Positions 33,001-43,235 of a stretch of 64,000 nt of DNA are shown here, one piece after another. Position 1 is the stretch's first letter. The number at the start of each line of letters is the position of its first letter. Under the pieces are notes generated by a model. It was not told where the DNA came from and did not search any database. It was given only the letters and a program-made list of their open reading frames with translations. Source of the stretch: Mesostigma viride (lineage: Eukaryota; Streptophyta; Mesostigmatophyceae; Mesostigmatales; Mesostigmataceae); the NCBI GenBank assembly GCA_009746045.1, contig RPFO01000072.1:827620-891619 (forward strand). The letters are read 5' to 3'. Made by a program: the position numbers and the translations under genes.

Positions 33001-33536
33001 ACCTCCTTGCGACCTTCCTCCGAGAATCCTGGGGGGGGGGCTACGTCAGCCCCAGAGTGAGTCTTCACGCCGAACCCGCACGCCTGCCGGGCACCCTCGA
33101 GCCCTTTCTGTTGCTCCTCGCGCTGCCCGCTCAGCTGCACTTTCTTGCCATACTCCGTCACCAGGTCAGCCAGCGCTTTGGTGTATGTCTTGAGGGCGTC
33201 ATTGCGCGCGCCCTGGGACTTCTGGGACTTAAGATTCTTGCGCGCCGTCTCCACCATTTCCTCAAGCTGCTTCTTGCTCTTCTCATACTGGTCCTTCAGA
33301 TCACGCATTCGTGCATCCACCGCCTTGATCTTCCCCCGCAGGTCTTCCATCGTCGTCACGTGCTTCACCAGCGCCAGCTGGACGTCCTGCGTGTCGGCGG
33401 CCAGTTGCTTCACGGGTACGTACCGCAAGAACACCCTCTGCATGTCAGGGCAGTCGCTGATCTTTGCTGGCGGGAGGGACAGCTCGTCGCTTGGTGCACG
33501 CGTAGCTTCCGACTGCCACGCACATGACACGGACAT
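30042..33536 (-). CDS. Coiled-coil / protein kinase / HECT-like / RZ-finger protein
   Basis: A single open frame of 1164 residues from ATG 33536 (MSVSCAWQSEAT); upstream codons depend on a TTG, and an extra 5' exon is possible. Residues 55-350: charged coiled coil. About 390-665: protein kinase with VVKK (K421), HRDLKPEN (H515-D517), DFG (D535-G537), APE (563-565) and DLWSLGIM (D582); no clear glycine-rich loop. About 730-1072: HECT-ligase-like, with GRALAKCVLEAL (821-832), FDPVDGRRIRSDL, NKEFLFRRATQHRLVGV (911-927), EALEAVRKGF and ELPLFERRGGYLRMP (1039-1053); the catalytic Cys expected here is missing. 1108-1142: RZ zinc finger with C1111, H1115, C1122, C1131 and C1134, as in RNF213 and ZNFX1, where it supports ubiquitin ligase activity or antiviral RNA surveillance. 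Likely a signalling kinase linked to ubiquitin; substrate unknown. Kinase and RZ calls are strong, HECT moderate. Confidence 0.82.
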   Translation of the reverse strand: MSVSCAWQSEATRAPSDELSLPPAKISDCPDMQRVFLRYVPVKQLAADTQDVQLALVKHVTTMEDLRGKIKAVDARMRDLKDQYEKSKKQLEEMVETARKNLKSQKSQGARNDALKTYTKALADLVTEYGKKVQLSGQREEQQKGLEGARQACGFGVKTHSGADVAPPPGFSEEGRKEVMDRVQGAVDEYNADLALAMAATEQAMQQLQDCLEAQHVAAKKIKPRLAEACSAGGSLVAFAFRMLEGETPGADRERAQREQERFQSEAQRMGILVERHKSLRAMELEIKAVRQGLRETRGEANVMRAHLENALNNHEEHEAGRLRNKLEEKDKKRQEQEKKLRDLEAPLTDPDFVKYFPEAVEVCQSAAQPSGQVPSSAQGGRGEDSFDRWDPQIFRSLEPIERKQNVLKAEDHEGNVWVVKKLHQGTEVRREGRRLQALQHKFVIRLERIFSEGDLAYLQMPYCKNGNLRGWFEAIKRKTSQGIALNMYERQQVYVTMRQVFEAVAFIHRKGVVHRDLKPENILLQDDGNIALCDFGVSHDVHGQYQTMQTTLATGHTVAYAAPEVQLRLRDVEKQFPFAQDLWSLGIMLLELETGEPPEYNIVKNRLEVKGQPVDVGKARPSLPMKQDPWMLSLHKLSTSLLQRDPAKRPAVDDVLSNPDSFLARDLAATQEDQQQRVLALSSFLETLRRSSDRSKTHLIKVASRDDKDKLVETLLGEFSKEGNDRLNLLAALAIECDGVRIPLSEAMDKFFQGLVLYKYQGDSNQGSEQPKYGLFEQGVDRDSGLASDQIKEGVTLLPAAGPGDGPDKVKHLKQLRGVGRALAKCVLEALHVPVSFSAAMCCYLVGDELLTHVTDEERLEMLEQFDPVDGRRIRSDLAEAHGDGTAYMLTAGAWMGDGYQDNTFITDSNKEFLFRRATQHRLVGVRQEALEAVRKGFLDLGDLMGDQLRALPGPLMATIFYGQGYVDANKAVSAFSFQDDWQKTASPAKENVPAWLRQFIHQASETVLRLLGLRAFGSIHGLENGRCIVVPGDDRLELPLFERRGGYLRMPINCNEYHIFRSRMESALRVGDYGVRSAAQHSERLRREEYDQIVAAMGTEIKAGGWYRCPNGHEYAIGECGGANQEAKCPACGSPIGGMNHRVAAGNQHALDIDGANRPAWS

Positions 33537-33936
33537 GACATGGGGTATCGCAGCAACCAATGGCAGGCTGTCACCACCACATTTCCATCATGCGGCCCCA
33601 AACGGAGTTACGCTCCCAGGTAGTCACATAAGCCACGATGTTGCACCGCTGGTGGGCAAGCGAGGAGGAGCCGGTCCTACATCAAAGGGCTCGTTACAAA
33701 ACGGAAGCGGGGCAAAACGCATGCCCCAATGCTACATAAGTGCATGCACTGTTATACAGACAAGAAGCTGCCATCCTTGCCCCCTTGGTTACACTTGCAT
33801 GCAGCCGTGGAAGAGATTGTAAATGAATGAGAGCCAGAATGGATCGATCACGTGGATCGCCTTCAACAGATTAAGTATCCTGATTTGGAAGGCATGCAAG
33901 TTGGGTCCTGCCCTCTGGCTGGAGGCGAGCGCATTC
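33537..33936. other. Region upstream of the kinase gene
   Basis: Presumed 5' flank of the kinase gene and 3' end of the ankyrin gene. A minus-strand frame 33789-33935 ending FIYNLFHGCMQV could be the last exon of the ankyrin gene, but its acceptor is unclear. Confidence 0.3.
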
Positions 33937-34120
33937 TCTCCCTCCCTCCCTCCCTCCCTCCCTCCCTCCCTCCCTCCCTCCCTCCTCCCTCCCTCCCTCC
34001 CTCCCTCCTCCCTCCCTCCCTCCCTCCCTCCTCCCTCCCTCCCTCCCTCCCTCCCTCCCTCCCTCCCTCCCTCCCTCCCTCCCTCCCTCCCTCCTTCCTT
34101 CCCTCCCTCCCTCCCTCCCT
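33937..34120. repeat. TCCC/CCCT tetranucleotide array
   Basis: About 180 bp of CCCT units with scattered CCTCCCT phase breaks. It gives spurious long Ser/Pro-Leu and Gly/Arg/Glu open frames on the two strands. Confidence 0.95.
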
Positions 34121-34159
34121 CTGGTGCCTCTGTTGGGATGGTCATGGCCGCGTGCTCAC

Positions 34160-37100
34160 CTCTGGCGTCCCCCACGCGGCGATGAGCCTCGCGATGTCAC
34201 GGAAGTTGCCGTCCACCGCCATCTTGTGAGGGGTCTTGCCGTTCTGCCGCGGTCCCATTACGCACGTCATGCGAGCGCATGTGTGGACGCGCATGAACAT
34301 GCACACGTATCCGCATGGTGACGCATAATAGGCAGATGCAGAGTGAGCACTGGTCATCACGATAACTTTAAACCTGGCATTGCAACCTAGCCTTGCAGTG
34401 ACCTGGCATTGCAACCTAGCCTTGCAGTGACCTGGCATTGCAACCTAGCCTTACAGTGACCTGGCATTGCAACCTAGCCGTACGGTGACCTGGCATTGCA
34501 ACCTAGCCGTACGGTGACCTGGCATTGCAACCTAGCCTTAAAGTGACTGGCATTGCAACCTAGCCTTACAGTGACCTGGCATTGCAACCTAGCCTTACAG
34601 TGACCTGGCATTGCAACCGAGCCTTACAGTGACCTGGCAAGCAACCTGGCATTGCAACAATGTGCGACGAGGGTGCCATTGTTTCTTGAGTGAAGACTTG
34701 CGGCTTGTGAAGGGGGAAGGTAGCCCAGCACAACTGTCTGCTGCATGGCAAGCGCATCCACCCATGCAAGGCACCTCACGCCACCCTGCGTTGCGGCTGC
34801 AAGTCGCATCACATGAAGTGCAACATGGGTGGCAGGCTTTGCCATGGGAAAGTCGATAATTCGCCTTCAACATGTCGCAGTGGAGCCCAAACTAACTCGC
34901 GAGAAAACCATGTGAAGCATAGTTGAGGAGCGCGTGTGAGGTGCCAGCACATCAGAAGAACAAGTCAGGGGAAGCCCGCCTCCCTCCCTTCTGTTCCCCA
35001 ACCTGCATCCCCTCCACATGCCCAACCATGCCTTCCTCATGTCAAGTGAGCCCAGGCGTGCACTCTCGGTAGCTGCGTGTCTGGATCTTGCGTGCGGCAG
35101 GCAGAAGCAGGAACGGGCATGGTGCCGTTGCCAGAGCGTGAAGGGCCAAGCATGAAAGGATAAGGATCCGTCATCCACCACTGCTACCCGCCATGAAAGT
35201 CTTGAGGCTGCTGCCGTTGACCCCACAATGCCCACCCACGCCAAGTTCTCTGCCACGCTGCGCATCTCTACCGATGGTGGTCCATGCCCACCCACGCCAA
35301 GCTCTCTGCCACGCTGCACATCTCTACCGATGGTGGTCCGTGCCCACCCACGCCAAGCTCTCTGCCACGCTGCGCATCTCTACCGATGGTGGTCCGTGCC
35401 CACCCACGCCAAGCTCTCTGCCACGCTGCGCATCTCTACCGATGGTGGTCCATGCCCACCCACGCCAAGCTCTCTGCCACGCTGCGCATATCTACCGGTG
35501 GTGGTCCATGCCCACCCACGCCAAGTTCTCTGCCACGCTGCGCATCTCTACCGGTGGTGGTCCATGCCCACCCACGCCAAGTTCTCTGCCACGCTGCGCA
35601 TCTCTACCGATGGTGGTCCCTGCCCACCCACGCCAAGCTCTCTGCCACGCTGCGCATCTCTACCGATGGTGGTCCATGCCCACCCACGCCAAGCTCTCTG
35701 CCACGCTGCGCATCTCTAATAATCAAGGGCATGTTGATATCTGCATGATTCAGGGACCGCGCGTAATTTTGGGAGGATGTTGCTGCCTGCGGCGTGTACA
35801 GACATGCCGGTGAGTGCGTCACAGAGCGCCTGCCCTTGCCAGCATCCATGACCCTCATACCACGGGCATGACCGACCGAATTTCCCACCATATGTCAGGC
35901 CCATAAACCTTGCGCACACACTGCCAACGCCTAGAGGACCCACGTTTTTGAGATGATAATGGGATGATCCCAAACCCACGGCACACAAACCTTATTCCTG
36001 GCGCTGACGTCCGCCCCCTTCTCCAGCAGCAGCTGCACAGTATCCATTTGGCCGTCCACGGGAGGGCGCGCGGAGGCCCCGAAGAAGGTCTGGGAGTCGG
36101 GCTTGTCGTGCGTGGCGGCAAGATGCAGTGGGGTGTTCTGGTATTTCTGCAAGAAGAGAGTGTGGTGATCACGTAGAAAGGGCAGGAGCCACCACATGAT
36201 AAGCAAGGCCCTCTTCAGAGCTATAATGTGTCCTCTTTCATGTCCTGCGTGTTGTGCGTTGTTATGAACTGTGGAACTGTGTGTGCTCTAGTGGTTCGTT
36301 TTGTACTTCGGAGTGTACATCTTGTGGGCCGGTGACTTGCACGTTTAATCCTTGTGTTTGGTGCTTGTGCTCAGAACTTGTGTGTCGTGTTTGTGTTGTG
36401 TGTGTGTGTGGGGGGGGGGGGCGTAGATTGAAGGGTATTCTGCTATGGTGATGTGATGTGGTGTGCGTGCTGTGGGCTGCGTCGTGAGGGGGGCATCACA
36501 GCAATAGAGGTGCACTCGCCCAACGGGAGACCAGACAAGAACGCGTGATGGGCCCCTACGAGACCGATGGTCCACCGGCCGCACCGCACTGCAGACACAG
36601 ACATACAGACAGGCTGGCCGGCCAGCCGACCGGCCGGCCGGTGGTGGTGGCGGCGGCAGGGGGGCGCCCCCCCCCCTCCCCCCCCCCCCCCCCCCCCCCC
36701 CGGGCCACCCACCCACTAGTCAAACAACCAATCAACCAATCAACCAATCAACCAATCAACCAATCAACCAATCAACCAATCAACCAATCAACCAATCAAC
36801 CAATCAACCAATCAACCAATCAACCAATCAACCGATGAACCGATGAACCGATGAACCGATGAACCGATGAACCGATGAACCGATGAACCGATGAACCGAT
36901 GAACCGATCCACTGGTCCCCCGATCCCCCGATATATCGATCGACCGATCGTCCGGTCGACTGATCGACCGATCGACCGATCGACCGATCGACCGATCGAC
37001 CGATCGACCGATCGACCGATCGACCGATCGACCGATCGACCGATCGACCGATCGACCGATCGACCGATCGACCGATCGACCGATCGACCGATCGACCGAT

Positions 37101-38752
37101 CGACCGATCGACCGATCAACCGATCGACCGATCGACCGATCGACCGATCGACCCATCAACCGATCATCTGATCAACCGATCAAGCGCTTGCCTTGGTCGC
37201 CGCATTCACGTTGGCACCATGCATGATGAGCAGTTCAGCGATGAGGGGAAGCTTGCAGTTGGCGGCGGTGTGCAGGGGGGTGGAACCGAGGCCCTGCGGC
37301 ACGCATGCACGCACGCATGCACGCATGCCCACACACGTATAAGCATGAACACAAGCACATCGCACACACCAACGGGTCCACACGCGCACACATAATCGCA
37401 TACACAAAACACACACCACCTGCCCCCACCACCTCCACCCCCATCCCACATCGGCGCAGGCACGCACACACCCAGATAAAGACGTGGAGACATGTCCACG
37501 GAACACCCAGAAAGAAGCGGCACATTCTGTAGACATTTCACGGTGGCACATGTAGGCAGCTGAATGGCGGCATGTTCACAGGGGTACTGCCGATGGACAC
37601 CCTAAGCTTGTCCACGGGGGCTGAGACACGCGGCCTTAGCCGATCTCCGGTGGGACGGGGCCGCTACTGCAAACCTGCCCACCGAATTAGCCCATGTTGC
37701 AGTCCTGATGTGCTGCACTCAAGCACAGCGGCTGCTTGCCTAAAGGACCCCTTAAGTGGCGGCGGGACGTAGCCAACGGGCGCCAGAGAACACCGGCTTG
37801 GGTGCCACTTTGTCACGACTCATGTGGCATCCTCCGTGAGATGTTTCTGATGACGGGGCTGCATAAAAAGTCGCTCCGAAGGTGATCCCGAGAGGGAGGT
37901 ACACTATCTTGAGATGGGGAGTCCTTGAATCAATGGCGTGGAGCGTGCACTGGGTGCTTGGCTCTAGCAGTGCAGGCGTTTTGAAGCATCAATAAACTGG
38001 GTGCGAGCTGTGCCCTAGTGCGTGGCATGCGTACCGGGTGTGCCGCATTTACATCCGCCCCCTTCTCGATGAGCAGCCGGACCATGGACATGTGGCCACC
38101 GTTCACCGCCCAGTGCAGCGGCGTCAGCCCGTTCTGGTGGGATGAGGCAACGGGCCCATGCAGGCAATGTCCACGGGCATATTTTCTGTGAACATCACAG
38201 GCATTGCTTTGTGCTCTGGCTTGCAAGGCATGCTTGAGAAAAAGGAGCGCGGCAAATCCTGCACCCCAGCAAAGATATGACATACCTGTTGTGAGAAATG
38301 ACAACAGCCACAGCTTGCTTGACCGATGAAAGAAACCTCTTTGACAGAACGACCAGTGTCTGATTAGGAAGTGCTTAAGTGCTACTACTAACTAGTCGGC
38401 ACGCAAGACAGCCATGATTCCTGAGCAAATGACTGCGCCTTATTAATATATCTGCATAGATTCTTGGGAAGGAAGCTGAAGCACATCTGGAAAAGGCCTA
38501 ACGTGCCTCTGATCTCCTCTTCCAACTATGGCATGGCGCAAAAGGGTGAGAACACAGCATGTGCTTGCTCATTTAATTTGGGCTCCATGTGGCTTTCTCC
38601 AGGCCAGAGAGAAAGAGCCAGCTGACACACCCACGCCCACGCCCGTTCGTCCGACCCCAGCGTACCGCATCCATGCTCTTGATGATGGTGGCGTCCTGCT
38701 CGATCAGCTCCGTGGCGCGGGCCTCTTTGCCCAGCGCGGCGCACCGGTGAAG
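34160..38752 (-). CDS. Ankyrin-repeat protein gene, five exons seen (partial)
   Basis: Minus-strand exons: 38666-38752, 38035-38133, 37192-37293, 35991-36146, 34160-34243 (29, 33, 34, 52 and 28 codons). All have phase 0 at both ends, so exon and repeat boundaries coincide. They read LHRCAALGKEARATELIEQD; NGLTPLHWAVNGGHMSMVRL then IEKGADVNAA; GSTPLHTAANCKLPLIAELL then MHGANVNAAT; KYQNTPLHLAAT, a loop, then VQLLLEKGADVSARNK; NGKTPHKMAVDGNFRDIARL. Ankyrin repeats mediate protein binding; the partner is unknown. Donors are GTACGC, GTACGC, GCAAGC, GTTTGT and GTGAGC, so intron 3 is GC-AG. The fourth exon holds an insertion between the two repeat helices. 5' exons (right of 38752) and the terminal exon were not found. 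Introns carry 8-, 29- and 56-bp tandem repeats. Confidence 0.8.
34372..34658. repeat. 29-bp tandem repeat, about ten copies
   Basis: The unit begins ACCTGGCATTGCAACCTAGC and continues with CTTACAGTG. Variants carry CCGTACGGTG or lack a few bases. It lies in intron 4 of the ankyrin gene. Confidence 0.92.
35225..35723. repeat. 56-bp tandem repeat, about nine copies
   Basis: The unit starts ATGCCCACCCACGCCAAG and ends with TCTACCGATGGTGGTCC; the spacing of 56 bp is exact (35228, 35284 and on). It gives false open frames in three phases. It lies in intron 4 of the ankyrin gene. Confidence 0.93.
36720..37160. repeat. 8-bp satellite in three successive variants
   Basis: CAACCAAT (about 36720-36832), then GAACCGAT (about 36833-36907), then after a short junction CGACCGAT (about 36951-37160). 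It is preceded by a run of C (about 36667-36702). It lies in the GC-AG intron of the ankyrin gene, ending about 30 bp from the donor. Confidence 0.93.
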
Positions 38753-39053
38753 CTGGCGACAGGGCCACCAGGGAATGGAAACATCAAAACCCGGTGCTCA
38801 CAGATCATGGACTAAGGATGGCAGTCCAAGCCATGCTGCATTATGCTGCTTTCGCTACCAATCACCGTCCAGTGTTACAGCATCCTCATCAACACAGGAG
38901 GCACATTAGACTATGAGCAGAATAGGTGCCGGTGGCGCATCAAACACAGGCTAGCAGGTCGCCAGCTTGTCAGAGAAGTTCTTCCAGCCAGCCAGCAATT
39001 GACGCAGCAGGCGAAAAGAGCGTGAGAAAGGGCACACGGTGCGACTGCAAGGG
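38753..39053. other. Non-coding sequence right of the first ankyrin exon seen
   Basis: No upstream ankyrin exon recognised on the minus strand. The acceptor of the exon at 38752 (CTGTCGCCAG) implies that the gene continues in this direction. Confidence 0.35.
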
Positions 39054-39826
39054 TGGATGGATGGATGGATGGATGGATGGATGGATGGATGGATGGATGG
39101 ATGGATGGATGGATGGATGGATGGATGGATGGATGGATGGATGGATGGATGGATGGATGGATGGATGGATGGATGGATGGATGGATGGATGGATGGATGG
39201 ATGGATGGATGGGTGGGTGGGTGGGCGGGCGGGCGGGCGGGCGGGCGGGCGGGGGCGGGCGGGCGGGCGGGCGGGCGGGCGGGCGGGCGGGCGGGCGGGC
39301 GGGCGGGCGGGCGGGCGGGCGGGCGGGCGGGCGGGCGGCGGGCGGGCGGCGGGCGGGCGGGAGGGCGGGCGGGCGGGCAAGCGGGCGGGCGGGCGGGCGG
39401 GCGGGCGGGCGGGCGGGCGGGCGGGCGGGCGGGCGGGCGGGCGGCGGGCGGGCGGGCGGGCGGGCGGGCGGGCGGGCGGGCGGGCGGGCGGGCGGGCGGG
39501 CGGGCGGGCGGGCGGGCGGCGGGCGGGCGGGCGGGCGGGCGGGCGGGCGGGCGGGCGGGCGGGCGGGCGGCGGGCGGGCGGCGGGCGGGCGGGCGGGCGG
39601 CGGGCGGGCGGCGGCGGGCGGGTGGGCGGGCGGGCGGTGGGCGGGTGGGTGGGTGGGTGGGTGGGTGGGTGGGTGGGTGGGTGGGTGGGTGGGTGGGTGG
39701 GTGGGTGGGTGGGTGGGTGGGTGGGTGGGTGGGTGGGTGGGTGGGTGGGTGGGTGGGTGGGTGGGTGGGTGGGTGGGTGGGTGGGTGGGTGGGTGGGTGG
39801 GTGGGAGAGTGGGTGGGTGGGTGGGG
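39054..39826. repeat. Compound tetranucleotide array GGAT / GGGT / GGGC / GGGT
   Basis: GGAT units to about 39211, a few GGGT, then GGGC to about 39640 with scattered single-base phase breaks, then GGGT to 39826. On one strand it is almost pure G with a pyrimidine every fourth base. All long open frames here (WMDG, GRAG, WVGG repeats) come from this periodicity. Confidence 0.97.
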
Positions 39827-42800
39827 CCGGAGGACGAAGGGACAGAAGAATGGCCAGATTCATGCACAAAGGGGTGATTCCATACAAAAGAGAACACAAA
39901 AATTTCAAGGGATATGGGGATATGCCATGCTATAGTTATGGGTGTGGATATCTCCAAGGCAGTAACGAGACTAAGATTGTTCATGCCCAGCACTGCAAGC
40001 TTTTGAGCTGTGAGAGATTACAGTGTCTGATGACAGTGTCCGATACCATGAAGTGGGTCGACATCATGGCCGTAGCCAGACCTTGGGATTGAAAAATGGT
40101 GACGTCCCTCTTGCAGTTTACTTGAAAAACCTTTCCTCTTCGTTTGCATTTTGAAAAAGAAATGAAAAACCCTTTCCTTCTTCCTTTGCATTCTAGCTAG
40201 GGGAACTTCTAGCAACTGCTAACCAATCAGGAACCTGCCATCTAATGACCATCATGCATCAGACTGCCATCAGCCACACTGCTACTGCCATTACTGCCAC
40301 ATCCCATCCGCTTGCCACCAACTTCCCTCTCCCTGCCTCTACACTGAGGCACAGTCCACAGGTCCACCTCACTCTGCACCGAGCCGGTCTGCTCGAACCT
40401 GTCGGCCTACTTGTGGTACGGTGTGCGAACACACAGTCGTTCATATATCCTGGAACCAAGCAAGCTACCTCGTGATCTTGGCCAGGAGGGGTGGCTGTCT
40501 GGCGGAAGATCGTTGGCCGGAAAAGGCGCATGGTTGCAAGCAGCAGCTGCCGATGTAGGTCTCAGCTGGAAGTGGTGTGCAGTGGCTGGAGTTAAGCGGC
40601 GCTGCAAGTGGAGCATGCTTCCTTGGCAACTCCGAGCATCCTGCACATATATAGACACAACGGAATAGTGAACTCCGGTTCAGCCAGAGTACTTAGAGGT
40701 TAATCCCAGCCAGAGTACTCTGTAGACTAGTGCAAGAGCAACGGACACCGCATATCGGCGGTTCGACTGTTAACAGCAACTTGCTGTGACAATACCGTGC
40801 AAGGTTCGGCAGGATGTGGTGACACTGCAACGGTCAAAGTGCCAGCGTATTATGAGGCTCACTTGGCAATGGCTGCCGACTCATGGCTGACAAAAACTAG
40901 TTACCGGGAGATGGCCGTATATCTGGCAAGTGGCAACCACTTTGACAAGAGGAATAAAAAGAACAGAAATCAGGACCGCCCATCATTCAGACTGGCTGAA
41001 TCACCCAACCAATATAAGGGACCACCAGCTATTTAATGTAAGAACAAATAACATCGTGGCGGCACACAGTCTCTGAGCCAGCAGGGCAAGGGAGCGTCCC
41101 ACCAGACAGTCCAGGCAGCACCCAGCAATGTGCCGAACACGGCGCCAGATAGGTGCGAATAATATACACTTATAAAAATGAATTGCCGCTGACGAACCAT
41201 TCATCAGACAAGGTGTTTACCATCGTCAACATCCCAGGGCCGTGATCTGAGCTGAATTATTCCCCCCGGATAATTATTCCCCCATCCAAGTTCCATGCAG
41301 CCCCCCATCCTAACCATTAGAGGGGCCCGCACCCATTGCGCCCACCACTTTCTAAGCAGCCCCCCCCCCCCTTCTTACAACCACGATCATCCCATTACCA
41401 TTACTACAAACCGCAGGAAAGTGCAGGTGGAAAGTACCCCGACCCTACCCGAGGGCGGACGGTCTGACTATGCGAAGGAAGCGTGATGGGGGACAAGCAC
41501 ATCGGACGATCATAGCAATGCTGATTTGCCTGAAACAGGCGAAATCTGATAATGCTGGGCAAAATTTTCTGCGTGCAGTAACAAGAGTACCTGCTCTTGC
41601 CTTGATCAAAAACAAAGTGTGCAGTCAAGGCAGGCGAGGTGACTAGTTGCCCAGCCCCACATCAGTGCTGGCATAATAACTACACACCCAAATTGTCCAG
41701 TTCAGAAATACAGCTTTCTTCTTCATGATCTTCAGATAATTATCAAGATTCAAGAAGTTATTAACATATCGGCACAGCATGCGCGCGCACTGGCATATTC
41801 GCATGCCAGGCAGTGTAGTGGCAATCGTCGGCCAGCGGGTGAGCAGGCCGGACTGATCAAAGAACAGAAACGTAGGGGGCATGCTCGTATATACTGCTGA
41901 AAGTGCATAATGAATCAACTGCGAAGTATTTGGACCCTGATGCACTGAATCTGCCCATGCCTGAGCGGGACTTGCTCGCAATCCGCGCTTAGGTGTAACT
42001 CCCGACCCCTTGCCGAGCAGCGCATCCCCGTGGAGGAGAGTGTGAGGGGCAATGAATACAATACCACTTCGCAAATTCCAGTACTCCGAGTAGTTAACTG
42101 ATCCGTGCACGTTTACTGCACATGCTCGTAATATATGTCGATGTTATCATGGTAGAACATGCGCGGGCGCGCAATAGGAAAGGGGGGGGGGGGGGGGCAC
42201 TTGCCTCAAGTTGCGGCCAGCGGCTTCAGCAATTCAGCAAGCATGGTTGACGTCATGATCCATGCCGTCAGCACTGCCAGGAGACGCATATATATGTGCC
42301 AAGGACTGCCCACACCATTACACCTGGAAGTCACATTCAGCTATTAAGAATACGTATAGACGGTATGTACGTGCGCTTAGCGACGACTGATGAATTAATG
42401 CAATCTGCAAGCTCTGCGATGAGCTAGCAATTACGTGTATTTTGTGCACAAATGTGCTTTACTGTAGCGTTAGAACATCCCGCATTGAATTTTAGTAACT
42501 TGCGAGCATCCCCGGTGACCTACTGTATCGAGTATCGACGCAGGACCAGGTAAATTTCGTGGACAATCGGTTAATGGCGTGGAGCCCTCGGTAACCATGC
42601 CCGTACGTGTCCTGGGACATGGGGGTGAGGAAAATGAAATGAAATTGCGCAGGTTTGCGCACATCCGTGATCCGTTTGGCGACGCGAGAGCGCGGCGGAT
42701 GCCGGAAGCTAATTTTCACCTGCCACGCGGCATGGGCCGTTGCTGCCTGGGAGGGAAACGCGGGAGAAGCTGGGAGACGCCGTGCGTAGATCTCCGTACG

Positions 42801-43235
42801 GACAGCTTGAACACCTGCTTTGACCATCGCCACGTGCATACATGCACGCAATTCGCCAAAACCCCCTCTCGCGTCAGTCGTATTTCTCGTCTTTTTTTCA
42901 AGGGATTTGGGAGCCTTTGCGAAGCGTTTCCCAATTTGCGTCAAATTTGCTGCCGAGACTTAAAATTAATCGTGCCGCAAGTCTAACTGTCTGTTGTGTG
43001 GCACAGCTAAGCTGCGCCCCGTGTTAATATGCCATGGTAAGCAGGAAATCCATTTTGCACGATATTCTGCGTAAACTTGGGTTTTGCTAATGCCATAGGC
43101 AAGGCTAGCTAGTCGGGCAAGCTAGTGGGCAAGCTGAATCACGGTCGTCTGTAAGGTGATCCCCTTTGCTGCATTTACCGAGGGGGCCGATTCGTGTCAA
43201 GCAACCCGTGAATAGAAGTAACCTGTTGAACGGAA
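39827..43235. other. Long stretch without a supported gene
   Basis: No exon assigned. A minus-strand frame of 155 codons at 41643-42110 lacks an early ATG (it opens with GTG) and resembles no family I know; it may be an exon or chance. A run of about 18 G lies at 42182-42199. An ATAATTATTCC word is repeated near 41255-41280. The presumed promoter of the FSP1-like gene is at the right end. Confidence 0.35.

Noticed and set aside
31440-33527. A 695-codon plus-strand frame
   Set aside because: It is antisense to the kinase/RZ gene, has no recognisable domain, and its composition reflects the opposite strand.
35193-35813. Frames of 154-206 codons with PTHAKLSATLRIS-type repeats
   Set aside because: Generated by the 56-bp tandem repeat (168-bp periodicity) in an ankyrin-gene intron.
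38911-40092. Open frames of 274-388 codons made of WMDG, GRAG, WVGG or THPP, ARPP, IHPS repeats
   Set aside because: Pure tetranucleotide arrays stay open in all frames; no unique protein sequence is present.
41643-42110. A 155-codon minus-strand frame as a gene
   Set aside because: No early ATG, no recognised family and no clear flanking splice sites. Kept only as a note in the region description.
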